In this document: in pieces, positions 61,723 to 64,000 of the stretch
Layout of the letters: every line of letters starts with the position of its first letter
How positions within the stretch are numbered: the stretch's first letter is position 1
NCBI RefSeq assembly: GCF_049942825.1
Contig: NZ_CP187970.1
Location: 3,968,001-4,032,000, forward strand
Length of the DNA stretch: 64,000 bases
Reading direction: 5' to 3'
Source: Paenibacillus_G sp049942825
GTDB taxonomy: Bacteria; Bacillota; Bacilli; Paenibacillales; NBRC-103111
The notes under the pieces: generated by a model
Database searches by the model: none
Seen by the model: the letters and a program-made list of their open reading frames with translations, nothing else
What the model was told of the DNA's origin: nothing
Made by a program: the position numbers and the translations under genes

Positions 61723-63378
61723 CTAGTGTACGCCGGTCGCGGTCTCCTCCGCGCTCCAGGCTTTGCGGTGCGCATCCCGGTATTCCTGGGGGGTGAGGCC
61801 GAAGCGCTTTTTGAACACCTTGATAAAATAATGCGCATTGGGGTACCCTAGCTCCGCTCCGATCTCATAGATCTTCTTGTCCGTACGGAGCAGCAGGTAA
61901 TCCGAGCGCTCCATGCGGATACGGTAGATGTAGTCGGAAATTCCCTCGCCGGTCTCCAGCTTGTAGATCTTCGACAGGTGGGTCGGGTGGACATGCACAT
62001 GATCCGAAATCTCCCGCAGCGACACACCCTGTCCGAGATGCGAATCGATATAATCCTGCACCTGCCGAATCACCGAGGTGCGGGAGGCCCGGATTTCCTG
62101 TGACGACTCGTCCCGCAGCGACCGGAGCACGGCCAGCGACCATTCCTGCAGACGGGCGATGGTGCGGAATACCTGCCCTTCGGCGAGCTCCCGGAAGCGC
62201 CCACCGATAATCTCCTGCAGCTGGCGGCCGTTCTTGTGCGCGATATGCGTGTAGGCTCCCGCAATGTGGTATCCGGCTTCGAGCAGGTGCTCGAGCGACG
62301 TGCTCCACCGCTCCGACAGCTCGCCGAGGGAGGCGGCCAGCTTCTCCTCCGCCGTCTCCCAGCGGCCCGCTTCGAGCAGCTGCAGCAGGGTCGGCGGGCT
62401 GTAGAGTCCAGCCAGCACACCGGCCGGGCTGCCGGTGCGCTCCCCGGCCATGGCGAGGATGCCCTGCTCGGCGCCCACCCGCTGGCGGAAGGCGAACAGC
62501 GCCTGCTCGTACATCGCCGGCAGCTCCACCGGGAAGCGCCCCACGCCGCTCATCAGGATCGAAACGTCCCCGCGCAGGTACAGCTTCACTTTCTGCTGGA
62601 TGCGCAGCGCGGTCTGCTCGAGCTGCGGCATGAAGCCGCGCGCTTCTTCCCCGCCGACCGCCGGACGCACGAGTACGACCAGATAGTCATGCTCCTCGCG
62701 GCACGGCCACAGCTCGAAGCCCGGCTGGAGCAGCTCCCCGGCGATGTTTGTCACGGCATATTCCATGAGCTCCAGCTCTCCGCGCTCCAGGGAGGCGAAG
62801 GCGCCTTCCATGCGGATCAGCAGCAGGGCGCAAGCATCGCCGTGCCGGAAGCCGAGACGGTATGCCTCCGCCTTCGCCGCCCACGTTCCTTCCGGCAGCA
62901 TGCGGCCCGCGAGAAACTGAAGCAGCAGCCTGCTGCGGATGTGCGGCAGGTTCTCCCGCAGGGCATAGAGCGTCCGCTCCCGGGAGACCACCGCCTCCCA
63001 TTCCTCGCGGAGCTCCTCAGCCGCCTTCCGGACCGCGGCCATGAGCTCCTCCGTCCGCACCGGCTTCAGCAGGTAGTCGAACGCCTGCAGCTTCATCGCC
63101 TGCTGGGCATACTCGAATTCCGCGTAGCCGGAGAGCACGATGCATTTGATGCCCTGCCGTTCCGCCTGAATCCTTCCGATGAGCTCAATGCCCGTCATCC
63201 CTGGCATGACCAGATCCGTGATCACAATATCGATCGTATGCAGGTCGATCTTCTCCAGTGCTTCCGCACCCGAGTAAGCTTTGTGCACCGTGCTGATGCC
63301 AAGCTCATGCCAGGGCTTCGTCTCCGCCATGTTGTCTACCCAATGGGCCTCGTCATCTACCAGAAGCAGCTGCAGCAT
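61723..63378 (-). CDS. yesN: Response regulator with AraC-type output domain (YesN-like)
   Basis: A 551-aa regulator. The receiver domain (1-120) has the acidic pair LLLVDDEAHW, the phosphoryl Asp in DIVITDLVMPGMTG (D55) and the Lys in YLLKPVRTEEL. A long linker of about 300 residues follows, and the C-terminal AraC HTH is VSLREISDHVHVHPTHLSKIYKLETGEGIS and IYEIGAELGYPNAHYFIKVF. The start ATG 63378 overlaps the histidine kinase gene by 26 bp, so the pair is coupled. Systems of this type respond to oligosaccharides and activate nearby glycosidase and ABC transporter genes, here probably the binding protein at 59868 and the GH30 gene. Confidence 0.93.
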   Translation of the reverse strand: MLQLLLVDDEAHWVDNMAETKPWHELGISTVHKAYSGAEALEKIDLHTIDIVITDLVMPGMTGIELIGRIQAERQGIKCIVLSGYAEFEYAQQAMKLQAFDYLLKPVRTEELMAAVRKAAEELREEWEAVVSRERTLYALRENLPHIRSRLLLQFLAGRMLPEGTWAAKAEAYRLGFRHGDACALLLIRMEGAFASLERGELELMEYAVTNIAGELLQPGFELWPCREEHDYLVVLVRPAVGGEEARGFMPQLEQTALRIQQKVKLYLRGDVSILMSGVGRFPVELPAMYEQALFAFRQRVGAEQGILAMAGERTGSPAGVLAGLYSPPTLLQLLEAGRWETAEEKLAASLGELSERWSTSLEHLLEAGYHIAGAYTHIAHKNGRQLQEIIGGRFRELAEGQVFRTIARLQEWSLAVLRSLRDESSQEIRASRTSVIRQVQDYIDSHLGQGVSLREISDHVHVHPTHLSKIYKLETGEGISDYIYRIRMERSDYLLLRTDKKIYEIGAELGYPNAHYFIKVFKKRFGLTPQEYRDAHRKAWSAEETATGVH

Positions 63379-64000
63379 GGTCTGTTCTTCCTCTCTCTAT
63401 GGATTGTTTCGTTTCTACTGTCACTTTTCTGTCATTTCTTCTGTTATTTTCTTCTGACTGTTCTTCTGGCCCCACTTCACGCTGCGGCTCGGACCACTGC
63501 AGGGTCACGCGAAGCCCGCCAAGCTCGGAGGACTCAAGCCGGAGCCCCGCTTCCGCATTCCAGTGGTAGCCCGCCCGCTGGTGCACGTTCCACAGGCCGA
63601 AGCCCAGGCTCCCGCCCATCTCCTGCCCCAGCACATGCTGCAGCGCCTCCCGCGCTTCGTCCGTCAGTCCGGCACCGTCGTCCTCCACCGATATCCAGCG
63701 GGAAGTGCCGTCCGCGCCTCCCGTCACCCGGATCAGTCCGGAGTCCAGCGACTTCGAGATGCCGTGCAGGATCGCATTCTCCACCAGCGGCTGGAGGAGC
63801 AGGCGCGGAATCTTGGTGCTTCGAAGCTCCCGCGGCACCTGGATCTCATATTCGATGCGCGGCGTACGCAGCCGCTGAATCTCCAGATAGTTCCCGATCA
63901 GCCGAAGCTCTTCATCCACGGTTGCGGTCATTTTCTCCAGCCGGGTCGTATACCGGTAATAATCGCTGAGGTTGTGGGCCATGGTGACGACCGCTTCCCC
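63353..64000 (-). CDS. yesM: Sensor histidine kinase, C-terminal part (YesM-like; 5' end outside window)
   Basis: The frame is open to the end of the window (GEAVV precedes MAHNLSDYYRY), so the sensor, HAMP and His-box regions lie outside. The visible 215 residues hold the YesM-type kinase core: IGNYLEIQRLRTPRIEYEI, the N-box LLLQPLVENAILHGI, and the G-boxes VEDDGAGLTDE and GGSLGFGLWNVHQRAGYHW. Relative to the family, the C-terminus carries an extra polar tail rich in Glu, Arg and Asn. It should phosphorylate the adjacent YesN-like regulator. Confidence 0.92.
   Translation of the reverse strand, partial: GEAVVTMAHNLSDYYRYTTRLEKMTATVDEELRLIGNYLEIQRLRTPRIEYEIQVPRELRSTKIPRLLLQPLVENAILHGISKSLDSGLIRVTGGADGTSRWISVEDDGAGLTDEAREALQHVLGQEMGGSLGFGLWNVHQRAGYHWNAEAGLRLESSELGGLRVTLQWSEPQREVGPEEQSEENNRRNDRKVTVETKQSIERGRTDHAAAASGR

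Noticed and set aside
62236..63969. 577-aa plus-strand frame opposite the YesN/YesM genes
   Set aside because: Antisense shadow; receiver, AraC and kinase motifs are all on the minus strand.
1..64000. CRISPR array, rRNA genes, prophage structural genes
   Set aside because: No regularly spaced direct repeats, no rRNA-like blocks and no phage structural proteins were seen. The only tRNA-like sequence is the broken tRNA-Leu.

Overview
The window looks like a chromosomal stretch of a Paenibacillus-type Firmicute. The GC content is fairly high, ribosome binding sites are strong (AGGAGG), and TTG and GTG starts are frequent. There is a Bacillales alanine-type T-box, and homologues of YugH, YdbS/YdbT, KatX and YesM/YesN are present. 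Secreted multidomain glycosidases (GH43, GH30) and an NRPS/PKS operon fit the same group. The species assignment is inference.

Layout. 1-1.5 kb: 3' part of a GH43 glycosidase with two CBM6-like modules. 1.6-8.8 kb: small unknown genes, a frameshifted YCII/DGPF gene, a T-box-controlled aminotransferase, a catalase placed next to a truncated flavodoxin-type oxidoreductase, a TetR regulator, and a decayed FAD/NAD oxidoreductase that has lost its redox-active cysteines. 9.1-14.8 kb: an unusual locus on the minus strand with an accessory SecA2-like gene (two frameshifts), a tandemly duplicated beta-rich protein of unknown family, a 261-residue unknown protein with an acidic Ser/Thr/Asp tail, and a zinc deaminase-fold protein. 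14.9-18.2 kb: remnants of a cupin regulator and an MBL hydrolase, then a divergent MerR/SDR pair with MerR-type promoters and a LysR regulator. 18.3-22 kb: a four-gene operon (acyl-CoA-dehydrogenase-like, PhnD-like binding protein without a signal peptide, core-MetE-like, OsmC-like without the usual cysteines) for which I know no described pathway. 22.4-24.1 kb: truncated SDR, MarR with a perfect palindromic operator, two unknown genes.

24.3-39.9 kb: a hybrid NRPS/PKS operon read on the minus strand. The order is C-A-PCP-C-A-PCP (2148 aa), KS-degenerate AT-ACP (888 aa), C-A-PCP-C* (1584 aa). It has no thioesterase domain, and a membrane-anchored alpha/beta hydrolase sits upstream. 40-45.2 kb: a ferritin-like protein and a TIM-barrel protein divergent from an AraC regulator, and a TetR/MFS efflux pair with matching operators. 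45.2-49.3 kb: a decayed zone with an IS5-type element, gene fragments, copies of the ydbT 3' end and a nonsense-mutated Rpn nuclease. 49.3-51.8 kb: ydbS/ydbT PH-domain pair. 52-56.1 kb: a sugar-dehydrogenase/DeoR/UPF0303 module bracketed by 370-bp direct repeats, next to a tRNA-Leu remnant. 55.9-64 kb: a frameshifted GH30 glycosidase, an SDR fragment, a lipoprotein solute-binding protein and a YesN/YesM two-component system cut by the window end.

Frameshifts and one nonsense mutation occur in several otherwise well-conserved genes. Some may be sequencing errors, and I flag each.
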